Part shown: in pieces, positions 10,071 to 16,446 of the stretch | Layout: every line of letters starts with the position of its first letter | Position numbering within the stretch: position 1 is the stretch's first letter | Program-made: the position numbers and the translations under genes | Notes under the pieces: generated by a model | Database searches by the model: none | Seen by the model: only the letters and a program-made list of their open reading frames with translations | What the model was told of the DNA's origin: nothing | DNA from: JAHEEL01 sp963715255 | GTDB lineage: Bacteria; Actinomycetota; Acidimicrobiia; Spongiisociales; UBA5794 | Length of the DNA stretch: 64,000 nucleotides | Direction of reading: 5' to 3' | Assembly: GCA_963715255.1 (NCBI GenBank) | Contig: CAVQRN010000005.1 | Location: forward strand, 62,001-126,000

Positions 10071-10325
10071 ATGCGGATTGTTCTTTCACTTCTGCGTGCG
10101 GCTGTCGGCGCGGTCTTGCTGATGGTCGGTGCCGCGGCGCTGAAGTGGTACGTGTGGGATGTTGTGATCGGGCAGGCGGGCGAGTCAGACCGGTCCATGC
10201 TCTTCTGGGGACTCCCGATCCTCTTCATCGGAATAGTCGCCGGTGCCGCAGGCGTGGGTCTCATCATCAGTGCCGTCCACGACGTCCGGTCCCACAGCGT
10301 TCGCGGTGTCGGAGAGGGTTCCTGA
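10071..10325 (+). CDS. Small two-helix membrane protein
   Basis: An 84-residue protein with two clear hydrophobic spans, roughly residues 5-25 and 45-68, joined by a short polar loop containing GQAGESDRS, and a short basic tail ending VRSHSVRGVGEGS. I do not recognise a family. It is monocistronic, divergent from the adn operon and followed by the RNA candidate. Coding status is supported by the leaderless -10 box, hydrophobic pattern and absence of competing frames, but no function can be given. Confidence 0.6.
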   Translation: MRIVLSLLRAAVGAVLLMVGAAALKWYVWDVVIGQAGESDRSMLFWGLPILFIGIVAGAAGVGLIISAVHDVRSHSVRGVGEGS

Positions 10326-10420
10326 TCACGGACGACCGACCACGGACCACGGAATTCGCCGCTCAGCGTGCGGTTCGCGAAACTTCAGGATCGAACGCGA
10401 AAACCAACCAGTGTTTTCGG

Positions 10421-10449
10421 TGGACAATGCCGCACGGGGCCTCTAGTTT
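10421..10449 (+). promoter_or_regulatory. Strong promoter of the structured RNA candidate
   Basis: TGGACA at 10421-10426 and TAGTTT at 10444-10449 are separated by exactly 17 bases, the best matched sigma-70 type promoter in the window. It predicts a start near 10455-10457. No start codon with a plausible frame follows, so it appears to drive a non-coding transcript. Confidence 0.7.
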
Positions 10450-10455
10450 CTCGAC

Positions 10456-10760
10456 TGTCGCCGGGACGGGAGACCGAACCGGGGACCACCGGCCCGAAAG
10501 GGTCGGCCCGGAGTTCGAAAGGGCACCGGGAACGTCTGACCGGACACCCCTCGAAAGGGGCGGCGTCGACCTCGCAAGAGGTCACTGGAAGCGGCCTTCG
10601 GGCCGGGACCGGGCGGAAGGACACCTCGCCGGACGGCTTCGGCCGGATGGTGAGAGCGAACGGTCGTAAGGCCGCTCGCACCGACGGAATCAGCCCTCCG
10701 GGGCCGGGACCGTCGGAACGAGGACACCCCGAGGGGGCGCAAGCTTCCTCGGGGTTTCTC
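10456..10760 (+). ncRNA. Candidate structured non-coding RNA with nine tetraloop hairpins
   Basis: About 305 bases lacking a credible protein fold into a chain of hairpins. Stem and loop positions: 10489-10506 (7 bp, GAAA loop); 10508-10529 (4+4 bp around an A-A mismatch, GAAA); 10547-10560 (5 bp, CGAA); 10568-10583 (6 bp, GCAA); 10592-10605 (5 bp, UUCG); 10634-10645 (4 bp, UUCG), enclosed by a possible CACC/GGTG pairing; 10661-10674 (5 bp, GUAA); 10681-10716 (7 bp outer stem around a 4-bp UCCG hairpin); 10726-10755 (13 bp, GCAA). Eight of nine loops are GNRA or UNCG on the plus strand, which fixes orientation. GGACACC occurs three times at 5' flanks of stems. It lacks the conserved cores of RNase P RNA, tmRNA, SRP RNA and the C-run loops of 6C RNA, so the class is unknown. 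Confidence 0.72.
10726..10759 (+). terminator. 13-bp hairpin ending the RNA candidate
   Basis: A continuous 13-bp stem including two G-U pairs, closed by a GCAA loop, is followed by TTTCTC. It is the longest stem of the locus and lies about 90 bases before the next gene, so it probably ends transcription of the RNA. Confidence 0.65.
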
Positions 10761-10833
10761 GCGTGGACCTTTGGCCCATGTTGAGCACGCACCTCAATAC
10801 CCGATACCCAGTACTCCGCGATGCCGGGGCGGC

Positions 10834-10839
10834 TACACT
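10834..10839 (+). promoter_or_regulatory. -10 box, leaderless
   Basis: TACACT ends seven bases before the ATG at 10847. This gives the membrane gene its own promoter, separate from the upstream RNA, and supports the chosen start. Confidence 0.55.
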
Positions 10840-10846
10840 CATCGTC

Positions 10847-11491
10847 ATGCCATGGCCTGAAGATGCACTCAGTCAAGACGAGACGATCGTCACCGCATTC
10901 CGTCAGCACTGGAAGCTGCTCGTGATCCCGATCGGTTGGTTCATCCTGGCCATGGCGATCATCATTCTTGTATTGACGCGCGATTGGTGGCAGCCGGCCG
11001 AATGGGTCATCATTCTCGCGGTGGTCGGTGCCGGCATCTGGTTCATCGTGCGACCGGTCGTCAGTTGGGCAACGACCCGGTACGTGCTGACGACCCACCG
11101 GCTCATCACTCGCAGGGGACTCGTCGCGAAGTCGGGGATCGAGATTCCTCTCGAGCGGATCACGAATGTCAACTTCAGCCAGACCGTGTTTGAGCGGATG
11201 CTCGGCGCCGGAGATCTGCTGGTCGAGTCGGCAGGTACGGGTGGGCAGAGTGCGTTCTCGAACATCCCGCATCCCGATGCCTTCGCAACGTTGCTCTACA
11301 AGGTCCGTGAGGAACGTTCCGTGGCACTTCAGGGACGGCCACCGGCTGCACCTGCCGCACCCGCGGCGGCACCGGACGCGCCGTCTGACGCAACGGAACG
11401 ACTCCAGCGGCTCAGGCAACTCCACAACGACGGTGTCCTTACCGACGCAGAATACGAAGAGAAGCGTGCCAAGCTCGTCGGCGAGATCTAG
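10847..11491 (+). CDS. PH-like (bPH2) membrane protein with C-terminal SHOCT motif
   Basis: A 214-residue protein with two transmembrane spans in the first third, then a bacterial pleckstrin-homology-like domain (TTRYVLTTHRLITRRGL, then IPLERITNVNFSQTVFERMLGAGDLLVESAG). An alanine/proline linker leads to a C-terminal SHOCT-type helix pair (LQRLRQLHNDGVLTDAEYEEKRAKLV). Such proteins are membrane-anchored with a cytosolic PH fold; their role is not established. I start at MPWPEDALS because a leaderless -10 box precedes it. The gene is convergent with the methyltransferase downstream. Confidence 0.85.
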   Translation: MPWPEDALSQDETIVTAFRQHWKLLVIPIGWFILAMAIIILVLTRDWWQPAEWVIILAVVGAGIWFIVRPVVSWATTRYVLTTHRLITRRGLVAKSGIEIPLERITNVNFSQTVFERMLGAGDLLVESAGTGGQSAFSNIPHPDAFATLLYKVREERSVALQGRPPAAPAAPAAAPDAPSDATERLQRLRQLHNDGVLTDAEYEEKRAKLVGEI

Positions 11492-11512
11492 CACCAAGAC
11501 CCGGCGGGTTCG

Positions 11513-12721
11513 TCATCCCAGAGCGAAACGGGTGATCGTTTCGACGTGATAGGTCTGTGGGAAGAGATCGACGGGTTGCACCCAGTCGATCCGATACCCG
11601 GAACCAACCAGGAGCGAGGCATCGCGCGCGAGCGACGCAGGGTCGCATGAGATCAGCACGATCGTCCGGGGTCCCGTTCTGGTGACGGCGGCTACCCCCT
11701 CCGAGCCGAGACCGGCTCGTGGTGGATCAACCACAGCGACGTTCCAACGGTCCTTCGCCGTCGGAGCGACGCGTTCAAAGGGGCCGAATAGCGAGCGATA
11801 TCGACCAGGGATGACGTGCTCGAGGTTTCCGGTGATCGCACCGAAGGCCGCCTTCCCGGCATCGATCGTCACAACACGATCTGCCGACCGGCCGACCGTC
11901 GCCGCGAACAACCCGACGCCGGCGTACCCGTCGAGCAGCACGTCGTCGCGCGTGATTGCTGCCGCTTCGGTGACGAGACGGACCAACGCTTCGGCACCGG
12001 ATGTGTTCACCTGGAAGAAAGCGTCCGCGGGTACCCGGAATCGGACGCCGTCGATCTCTTCCTCGAACCACGGCCGACCGTGCACCGCGCGAATCCCGTC
12101 GCGCGACTGTGCAACGACCGAGGCGTCCCATTGTTTCGCCTGTGATGGGATTCGACCCTCGACCATGACGAGGAGATCGTTCGTGTTCACTCCCGATCGC
12201 AGGACGATCTTCCTGACCCCGGTGAGATCCCCGAGGGCCGCGAAGAGCTTCTCCAGTTCCGGGCGCAGGAGTGGACATCCGTCGAGACCGACGAGTCGAT
12301 CCGACCGGTGCTCGTGGAGTGCGGGCCGACGCTTCGAGACGGAGAAGTCCATCCGGTTCCGATAGCCGTACGGCGGCCCCGGCGCCATCGTCGGCCGAAC
12401 CGGCACGTCGGTCAGACCGCCGAGGTGAGCCAACTGGCCTGCGACGACTTCACGCTTCCACTCGAGTTGCCGGTCGTAGGAGGCGTGCTGCCACGTACAC
12501 CCCCCGCAAACCGGGAAAGCAGGGCAGGGCGGTTCGATCCGATCCGGCGAAGCCTCGAGGACCTCGACAAGCCTGCCCCTCGCCCAACGCGACTTCTCGC
12601 GGAACACCTCGATCTCGACCCGTTCACCCGGGATCGCACCGGCAACGAAGTGGGCCTTGCCGTCGATCCGCCCAACCGCTTCACCCCCATGAGCGATCGC
12701 GTTGACAGTGAGTTCGGGCAT
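11513..12721 (-). CDS. TrmA/RlmD-family 23S rRNA (uracil-C5)-methyltransferase
   Basis: A 402-residue SAM-dependent enzyme that methylates uracil C5 in rRNA (RlmC/RlmD/RlmCD type). It has an N-terminal TRAM RNA-binding domain (about residues 1-58), an iron-sulfur cysteine set at Cys66, Cys72, Cys75 with a fourth cysteine in LDGCPLL, a Rossmann SAM site around DGYAGVGLFAATVG, and the catalytic cysteine in LISCDPASLARD. Which uracil it modifies cannot be decided here. Transcription runs toward the PH-domain gene. Upstream lies a small tandem repeat shared with the divergent ybaK promoter region. Confidence 0.88.
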   Translation of the reverse strand: MPELTVNAIAHGGEAVGRIDGKAHFVAGAIPGERVEIEVFREKSRWARGRLVEVLEASPDRIEPPCPAFPVCGGCTWQHASYDRQLEWKREVVAGQLAHLGGLTDVPVRPTMAPGPPYGYRNRMDFSVSKRRPALHEHRSDRLVGLDGCPLLRPELEKLFAALGDLTGVRKIVLRSGVNTNDLLVMVEGRIPSQAKQWDASVVAQSRDGIRAVHGRPWFEEEIDGVRFRVPADAFFQVNTSGAEALVRLVTEAAAITRDDVLLDGYAGVGLFAATVGRSADRVVTIDAGKAAFGAITGNLEHVIPGRYRSLFGPFERVAPTAKDRWNVAVVDPPRAGLGSEGVAAVTRTGPRTIVLISCDPASLARDASLLVGSGYRIDWVQPVDLFPQTYHVETITRFALG

Positions 12722-12739
12722 GGGGAGAGAGTAGGGGAT

Positions 12740-12771
12740 CAGTAGATCAGTAGACCAGTAGACCAGATCGG
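12740..12771. repeat. Tandem 8-base repeat
   Basis: CAGTAGAT followed by two copies of CAGTAGAC and a degenerate fourth unit. It belongs to the dispersed 7/8-base repeat family of this window, here between two divergent genes rather than at a gene end. Confidence 0.7.
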
Positions 12772-12796
12772 TCTCATGTGTGATGTCTCACGTCTC

Positions 12797-12802
12797 TAGT
12801 CT
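12797..12802 (+). promoter_or_regulatory. -10 box, leaderless
   Basis: TAGTCT ends six bases before the ATG at 12809. Confidence 0.5.
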
Positions 12803-12808
12803 CCCGGT

Positions 12809-13288
12809 ATGGACGAATCTCCCGCGCTTGAAGCCGTCGACGCTTCGGGCTTCGACTACCGGCTTGTTCGGTTTGAGCCTGCTCGGGATCTTGCTGAGGC
12901 GGCCGACCGTCGCGGCACCACCGTCGATCGCATCCTCAAGACGATGGTCGTCCGGACCGGTGAAGATTCGTACGTGCTCGTGCTTGTTCCCGGGGACCGG
13001 GTCATCGACTGGAGTGCGTTGCGCGAACATCTCGGTCTCCGGCGAATCGCACTCGCCGATACCGATCAGGCGTTCGACGCGACCGGCTATCAGCGGGGCA
13101 CGATCACTCCATTCGGCGTGTCTCCCGACGTGCCGGTGATTGTCGACGCCGACGTGACCGGTCGGGGTGAGGTTTCCGTCGGGTCCGGTCTCCCCGGGAC
13201 GGCCATCCATCTCGATGTCGACGATCTGATAGAGGCGGTCGGTGCTACACCGGTACACATTGCGAAGCGTGCTGAGGGGTCGCGATGA
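12809..13288 (+). CDS. ybaK: YbaK/EbsC-type aminoacyl-tRNA deacylase
   Basis: A 159-residue editing-domain protein of the YbaK/ProX superfamily, which hydrolyses mischarged aminoacyl-tRNA such as Cys-tRNA(Pro). The family features RILKTMVVRT with its conserved lysine, the LVPGDRVID strand, and the late GYQRGTITPFG and VSVGSGLPGTAIHLD segments are present. It overlaps the following membrane gene by four bases. Specificity within the superfamily is not determined from sequence. Confidence 0.9.
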   Translation: MDESPALEAVDASGFDYRLVRFEPARDLAEAADRRGTTVDRILKTMVVRTGEDSYVLVLVPGDRVIDWSALREHLGLRRIALADTDQAFDATGYQRGTITPFGVSPDVPVIVDADVTGRGEVSVGSGLPGTAIHLDVDDLIEAVGATPVHIAKRAEGSR

Positions 13289-13650
13289 GCTCCGTCCTTT
13301 GGTTTCACCAGAACTGGGTATACGTCGCCCTCGTGACGACCGGTCTCGTCGGTGCCTGGGGTCTTGTTCTTGCCGCGCTCCGCCGCCGCCCGGGTCGGGC
13401 GTTCGGGATCGGCGCCGGCGTCGCCATCGCTGCGATCCTGATTCAGATCGCGGCCGGCACCGTGCTCTATGCGAACGGATTCCGGCCGTTGAACGGATTT
13501 CATGTCTTCTACGGCGCCGTCGTAGCGATCACATTGAGCTTGGCCTACGTGTACCGGGCACAGTTCGCCCGTCGGCCGGCCCTCTCGTACGGGCTGCTGC
13601 TGCTCTTCGTGATGGGCCTCGGCTTTCGGGCCTGGTCCAACGTTTCGTGA
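13285..13650 (+). CDS. Four-helix membrane protein
   Basis: A 121-residue integral membrane protein with four hydrophobic spans, about residues 10-30, 40-60, 70-88 and 98-115, and basic loops (RRRPGR, RAQFARR) suggesting both ends face out or both in by the positive-inside rule. No recognised family. Its ATGA overlap with ybaK indicates co-translation. Function unknown. Confidence 0.72.
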   Translation: MSSVLWFHQNWVYVALVTTGLVGAWGLVLAALRRRPGRAFGIGAGVAIAAILIQIAAGTVLYANGFRPLNGFHVFYGAVVAITLSLAYVYRAQFARRPALSYGLLLLFVMGLGFRAWSNVS

Positions 13651-13688
13651 AACTCACCTAGGATGCTCCGCCGAGAGGGAGGGTGCGC

Positions 13689-14480
13689 ATGTTGCTGAAG
13701 GGGAAACGACTGGTGATCACCGGCGTGCTCACCGACGGGTCGATCGCGTGGCACGTCGCCCGGATCGCTCAGGAGCAGGGTGCCGAGATCGTGCTCACCG
13801 GGTTCGGGCGTGCGATCCGATTGACCGAACGGTCAGCGAAGCGGCTTCCCGAGCCTCCACCCGTCCTGGAACTCGACATCAACGATCCGGATCACATGGA
13901 GGCGCTCGTTGCCGATCTCGCCGACCGGTGGGGTGCCGTCGACGGTGCACTTCACGCGATCGCGTTCGCTCCTGGGGATGCCCTCGGCGGGAACTTCCTC
14001 GACACACCCCCGGATTCCGCTGCGTCTGCGTTCCTGACGTCGGCATTCTCCTACAAGACATTGGCGGTCGGTTTGCTGCCACTCATGCGCAACGCGGGTG
14101 GGGGGTCGCTCGTCACCCTCGACTTCGACAACTCCTCGGCCTGGCCGTCATACGATTGGATGGGTGTCTCGAAGTCGGCCCTTCAGTCCGTCACCCGTTA
14201 CCTCGCTCGTTACCTGGGTGATGACGGGATCAGGGTCAACGCCGTGTCGGCCGGTCCTCTTGCGACGGTGGCGGCGAAGTCGATTCCCGGCATCGAAGAG
14301 TTCATCGACGCGTGGCACAAACGGGCTCCGCTGCCGTGGGACATTCACGACCCGGAGCCGGTTGCTCGCATGGTTTGTGTGCTGCTCTCAGACTGGACTC
14401 CGTCGACCACCGGCGAGATCGTTCACGTCGACGGCGGATTCCACGCCGTGGCGATGGATCGTTCGACCAACGATTCTTGA
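13689..14480 (+). CDS. fabI: Enoyl-[acyl-carrier-protein] reductase, InhA-like
   Basis: NADH-dependent reductase of the last step in each fatty-acid elongation cycle. The 263-residue short-chain dehydrogenase fold starts with the GKRLVITGVLTDGSIAWHVA cofactor loop typical of FabI. The segment LDFDNSSAWPSYDWMGVSKSAL is closely like mycobacterial InhA and holds the catalytic Tyr and Lys six residues apart. I prefer ATG at 13689 over GTG at 13683 because of the spacing from the GAGGGAGG ribosome site. A TAGGAT -10 box lies at 13659-13664. It stands alone between the membrane gene and ddl. Confidence 0.93.
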   Translation: MLLKGKRLVITGVLTDGSIAWHVARIAQEQGAEIVLTGFGRAIRLTERSAKRLPEPPPVLELDINDPDHMEALVADLADRWGAVDGALHAIAFAPGDALGGNFLDTPPDSAASAFLTSAFSYKTLAVGLLPLMRNAGGGSLVTLDFDNSSAWPSYDWMGVSKSALQSVTRYLARYLGDDGIRVNAVSAGPLATVAAKSIPGIEEFIDAWHKRAPLPWDIHDPEPVARMVCVLLSDWTPSTTGEIVHVDGGFHAVAMDRSTNDS

Positions 14481-14515
14481 CGTCCTCATTCCCGACCCAA
14501 CGCCGCCCTCGTCGG

Positions 14516-14521
14516 TAGTCT
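14516..14521 (+). promoter_or_regulatory. -10 box, leaderless
   Basis: TAGTCT ends six bases before the ddl ATG at 14528. Confidence 0.5.
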
Positions 14522-14527
14522 GCTCGC

Positions 14528-15541
14528 ATGTCCCGTGTCCTGCTCTTGTTCGGAGGCCGGTCGGCCGAGCACGAAGTGTCGTGTACCTCGGCCGTGGCTA
14601 TCCATGACGCACTCGTCGAAGCCGATCACCGTGTCATCCCGGTCGGAATCGATCGGGACGGCGAATGGTGGGTCGTCGATTCGACACGTCGCCCGTTCCG
14701 AGCCGAGGGACGGCCGGCAGCGCTCCGTCTACCCGACGGACGCCTCCTCGCCGGGGACGACGACGTTGGTTACGACGTGGTGTTCCCGGTCCTGCACGGG
14801 CCATACGGAGAGGACGGCACCATGCAAGGTGTCTTCGAGATCGCCGGGAAGCCATACGTCGGCTGTGGTGTGCTCCCGTCGGCGCTCGCGATGGACAAAG
14901 ACATCGCAAAGCAGATCTTCGAGGCAGCGGGCATTCCCACAACGCGATGGCGGGTCGTGAGAGGAGCCGACTACCGGAGCGATCCGGTCGGCACCGTTGC
15001 ATCCGTCCTCAAGGACCTCGGATCACCATTGTTTGTGAAGCCGGCCGAGCTCGGCTCATCGGTCGGCATCAGCAAGGCCAACGAGCCGGCCGAGGTCAAG
15101 GACGCGATCGACGAGGCCCTACGGTATGGGGAGAAGGTCGTCGTCGAGGAGTTCATCTCGGGTCGTGAGATCGAGGTCGCCGTTCTCGAGGGGCCGCGAA
15201 CGGCCCTGCCGGGCGAGGTCCACTCGGCAGGCGAGTGGTACGACTACGACTCGAAGTACCGCAACGAGGAGAGTGACTTCGAGGTGCCGGCCAGACTGCC
15301 CGGCCGCCGCATCGCCGAGGTGCGTGCACTGGCGGCCAGAGCGTTCGAAGCGATCGAAGGTCGGGGCCTTGCTCGTGTGGATTTCTTCTTCGAGGAGGGC
15401 GGACGCGGCTTCCTCATCAACGAAGTGAACACCATGCCGGGTTTCACGCCGATCTCCGGATTCCCAAAGATGTGGACGGCGACCGGAATGACTTACGCGG
15501 AGCTCTGTAACGAACTTGTAGAGATTGCAGAGGGAAGCTGA
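14528..15541 (+). CDS. ddl: D-alanine--D-alanine ligase
   Basis: ATP-grasp enzyme that makes the D-Ala-D-Ala dipeptide for peptidoglycan. The 337-residue protein has the N-terminal GGRSAEHEVSCTSA motif, HGPYGEDGTMQG, the ATP-binding FVKPAELGSSVGISKA, the EFISGREIEVAVL strand and the C-terminal FLINEVNTMPGFT with metal-binding Glu and Asn. The length is a little under the usual 350-370. It is preceded by a leaderless promoter. Confidence 0.95.
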   Translation: MSRVLLLFGGRSAEHEVSCTSAVAIHDALVEADHRVIPVGIDRDGEWWVVDSTRRPFRAEGRPAALRLPDGRLLAGDDDVGYDVVFPVLHGPYGEDGTMQGVFEIAGKPYVGCGVLPSALAMDKDIAKQIFEAAGIPTTRWRVVRGADYRSDPVGTVASVLKDLGSPLFVKPAELGSSVGISKANEPAEVKDAIDEALRYGEKVVVEEFISGREIEVAVLEGPRTALPGEVHSAGEWYDYDSKYRNEESDFEVPARLPGRRIAEVRALAARAFEAIEGRGLARVDFFFEEGGRGFLINEVNTMPGFTPISGFPKMWTATGMTYAELCNELVEIAEGS

Positions 15542-15582
15542 GCGATCGAACTCGCTCGCGATTTCAATCGATGTGCCGGCTG

Positions 15583-15816
15583 CTAGAACTTGATGACCGG
15601 ACAGGTCAGCGTGCGAACGATGCCTTCCACCGGCTGGACCGCGGTGACGACCAATCGGCCGAGTGCATCAACGTCTGCGGCCTCGACGAACACCACGACG
15701 TCGTAGGGGCCGGTGACGGCCTCGGTTGAGATCACGCCCGCCAAACCGCGGATGCCTCCTGCAACGTCGGCGGCGCGGCCGGTGTCGGTCTGGATCAGGA
15801 TATATGCTCGAACCAG
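15583..15816 (-). CDS. Stand-alone AsnC/Lrp-type ligand-sensing domain protein
   Basis: A 77-residue protein consisting only of the effector/oligomerisation domain of Lrp/AsnC regulators (VRAYILIQTDTGRAADVA, GVISTEAVTGPYDVVVFVEA, VQPVEGIVRTLTCPVIKF), with no DNA-binding helix-turn-helix. I start at a CTG codon (15816): a GAGGAGG ribosome site lies five bases upstream, homology begins there, and a TACAAT -10 box at 15842-15847 would put the transcript start after the only upstream ATG (15843). Its role is probably metabolite sensing or modulation of another regulator. Confidence 0.75.
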   Translation of the reverse strand: MVRAYILIQTDTGRAADVAGGIRGLAGVISTEAVTGPYDVVVFVEAADVDALGRLVVTAVQPVEGIVRTLTCPVIKF

Positions 15817-15841
15817 GGTTTCCTCCTCACGTCGTGGAGCC

Positions 15842-15847
15842 ATTGTA
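15842..15847 (-). promoter_or_regulatory. -10 box of the AsnC-like gene
   Basis: Minus-strand TACAAT, a near-perfect -10 element. It predicts a transcript start around 15833-15836, leaving a short leader with the GAGGAGG site. Confidence 0.6.
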
Positions 15848-15881
15848 GCGAAGCGATCCGAGGTGGGGAAGTGACGGAGGA

Positions 15882-15955
15882 GAGCCAACAGGGGGACAGC
15901 GGACAGCTCGGAGCATGCTGTTGCCTGTTGCCCGTCAGCTGTGGGCTGTTGGCTC
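15882..15955. repeat. Inverted 7-base-repeat hairpin at the end of the cold-shock gene
   Basis: Outer arms GAGCCAACAG (15882-15891) and CTGTTGGCTC (15946-15955) pair perfectly over 10 bp. The right arm reads as consecutive heptamers such as CTGTTGC, CTGTTGC, CTGTGGG, CTGTTGG. It starts at the stop codon of the minus-strand cold-shock gene and probably ends its transcript. Member of the dispersed repeat family. Confidence 0.7.
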
Positions 15956-16166
15956 AGTACCCGTCTGCGCCGAATCGAAGATCACGGGCGTAGAGCCGGC
16001 CGTCATCCTCATCGGTTTCGAAGATCACCCGCTGACCTTGACGGAGCATACGGAACATGGATCCGTCGAGAGAACCGGGGCGGAGGTAGACCTCGGAGCG
16101 GTCATCGTCTCGCATGATCACACCGACCCCCGAACGTGGGTCGTAGACCTTGACGAAACCCTGCAC
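15954..16166 (-). CDS. Divergent cold-shock-domain protein
   Basis: A 70-residue OB-fold protein matching cold-shock domains in length and pattern (GFVKVYDPRSGVGVIMRD, EVYLRPGSL, GQRVIFETDEDDGRLYARDL). The RNA-binding motifs are altered: the aromatic residues of the usual KGFGFI and VFVH segments are replaced by valine and tyrosine/leucine, so nucleic-acid binding may differ. The GTG start at 16166 lies four bases after the rpmB stop, so it is co-transcribed with rpmB. Family placement is fairly sure; binding function is inference. Confidence 0.72.
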   Translation of the reverse strand: MQGFVKVYDPRSGVGVIMRDDDRSEVYLRPGSLDGSMFRMLRQGQRVIFETDEDDGRLYARDLRFGADGY

Positions 16167-16170
16167 GGCG

Positions 16171-16359
16171 CTAGACCTTCTCGACCTTGCCGGCCTTGAT
16201 GCAGGACGTGCAGACGCGAATACGCTTGGAGTTGCTGCCGTCGCGAACGCGAACGTGCTGGATGTTGGGGAGCCACCGACGACTGGAACGTTTGTGGGAG
16301 AAGCTGACCTGCTTGCCGAACCACGGTTCCTTGTCGCAGATTTCACACCGATATGACAT
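16171..16359 (-). CDS. rpmB: 50S ribosomal protein L28, zinc-binding form
   Basis: A 62-residue ribosomal protein with two CxxC pairs (CEIC and CTSC), the zinc-binding version, and the conserved SHKRSSRRWLPNIQHVRV core. I start at MSYRCEICD, preceded by an AGGAGG site; the frame extends upstream without homology. Divergent from recG, as often seen in actinobacteria and clostridia. Confidence 0.95.
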   Translation of the reverse strand: MSYRCEICDKEPWFGKQVSFSHKRSSRRWLPNIQHVRVRDGSNSKRIRVCTSCIKAGKVEKV

Positions 16360-16446
16360 GTTGGGGAGACCTCCTGAGGTGACATGGGAGGCTAGCAGCA
16401 TCCCGGGTACAACGATCTTGGGCTTCCGAAGCGCCATGATGGTCCC

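Noticed and set aside
10456..10760. RNA candidate as RNase P RNA, tmRNA or SRP RNA
   Set aside because: The conserved RNase P core, the tmRNA tRNA-like ends and tag frame, and the SRP apical loop consensus are all absent.
10385..11497. A 370-codon minus-strand open frame covering the RNA candidate and the PH-domain gene
   Set aside because: Arg/Pro/Gly-rich translation with no domain, and antisense to a clear coding gene for most of its length.
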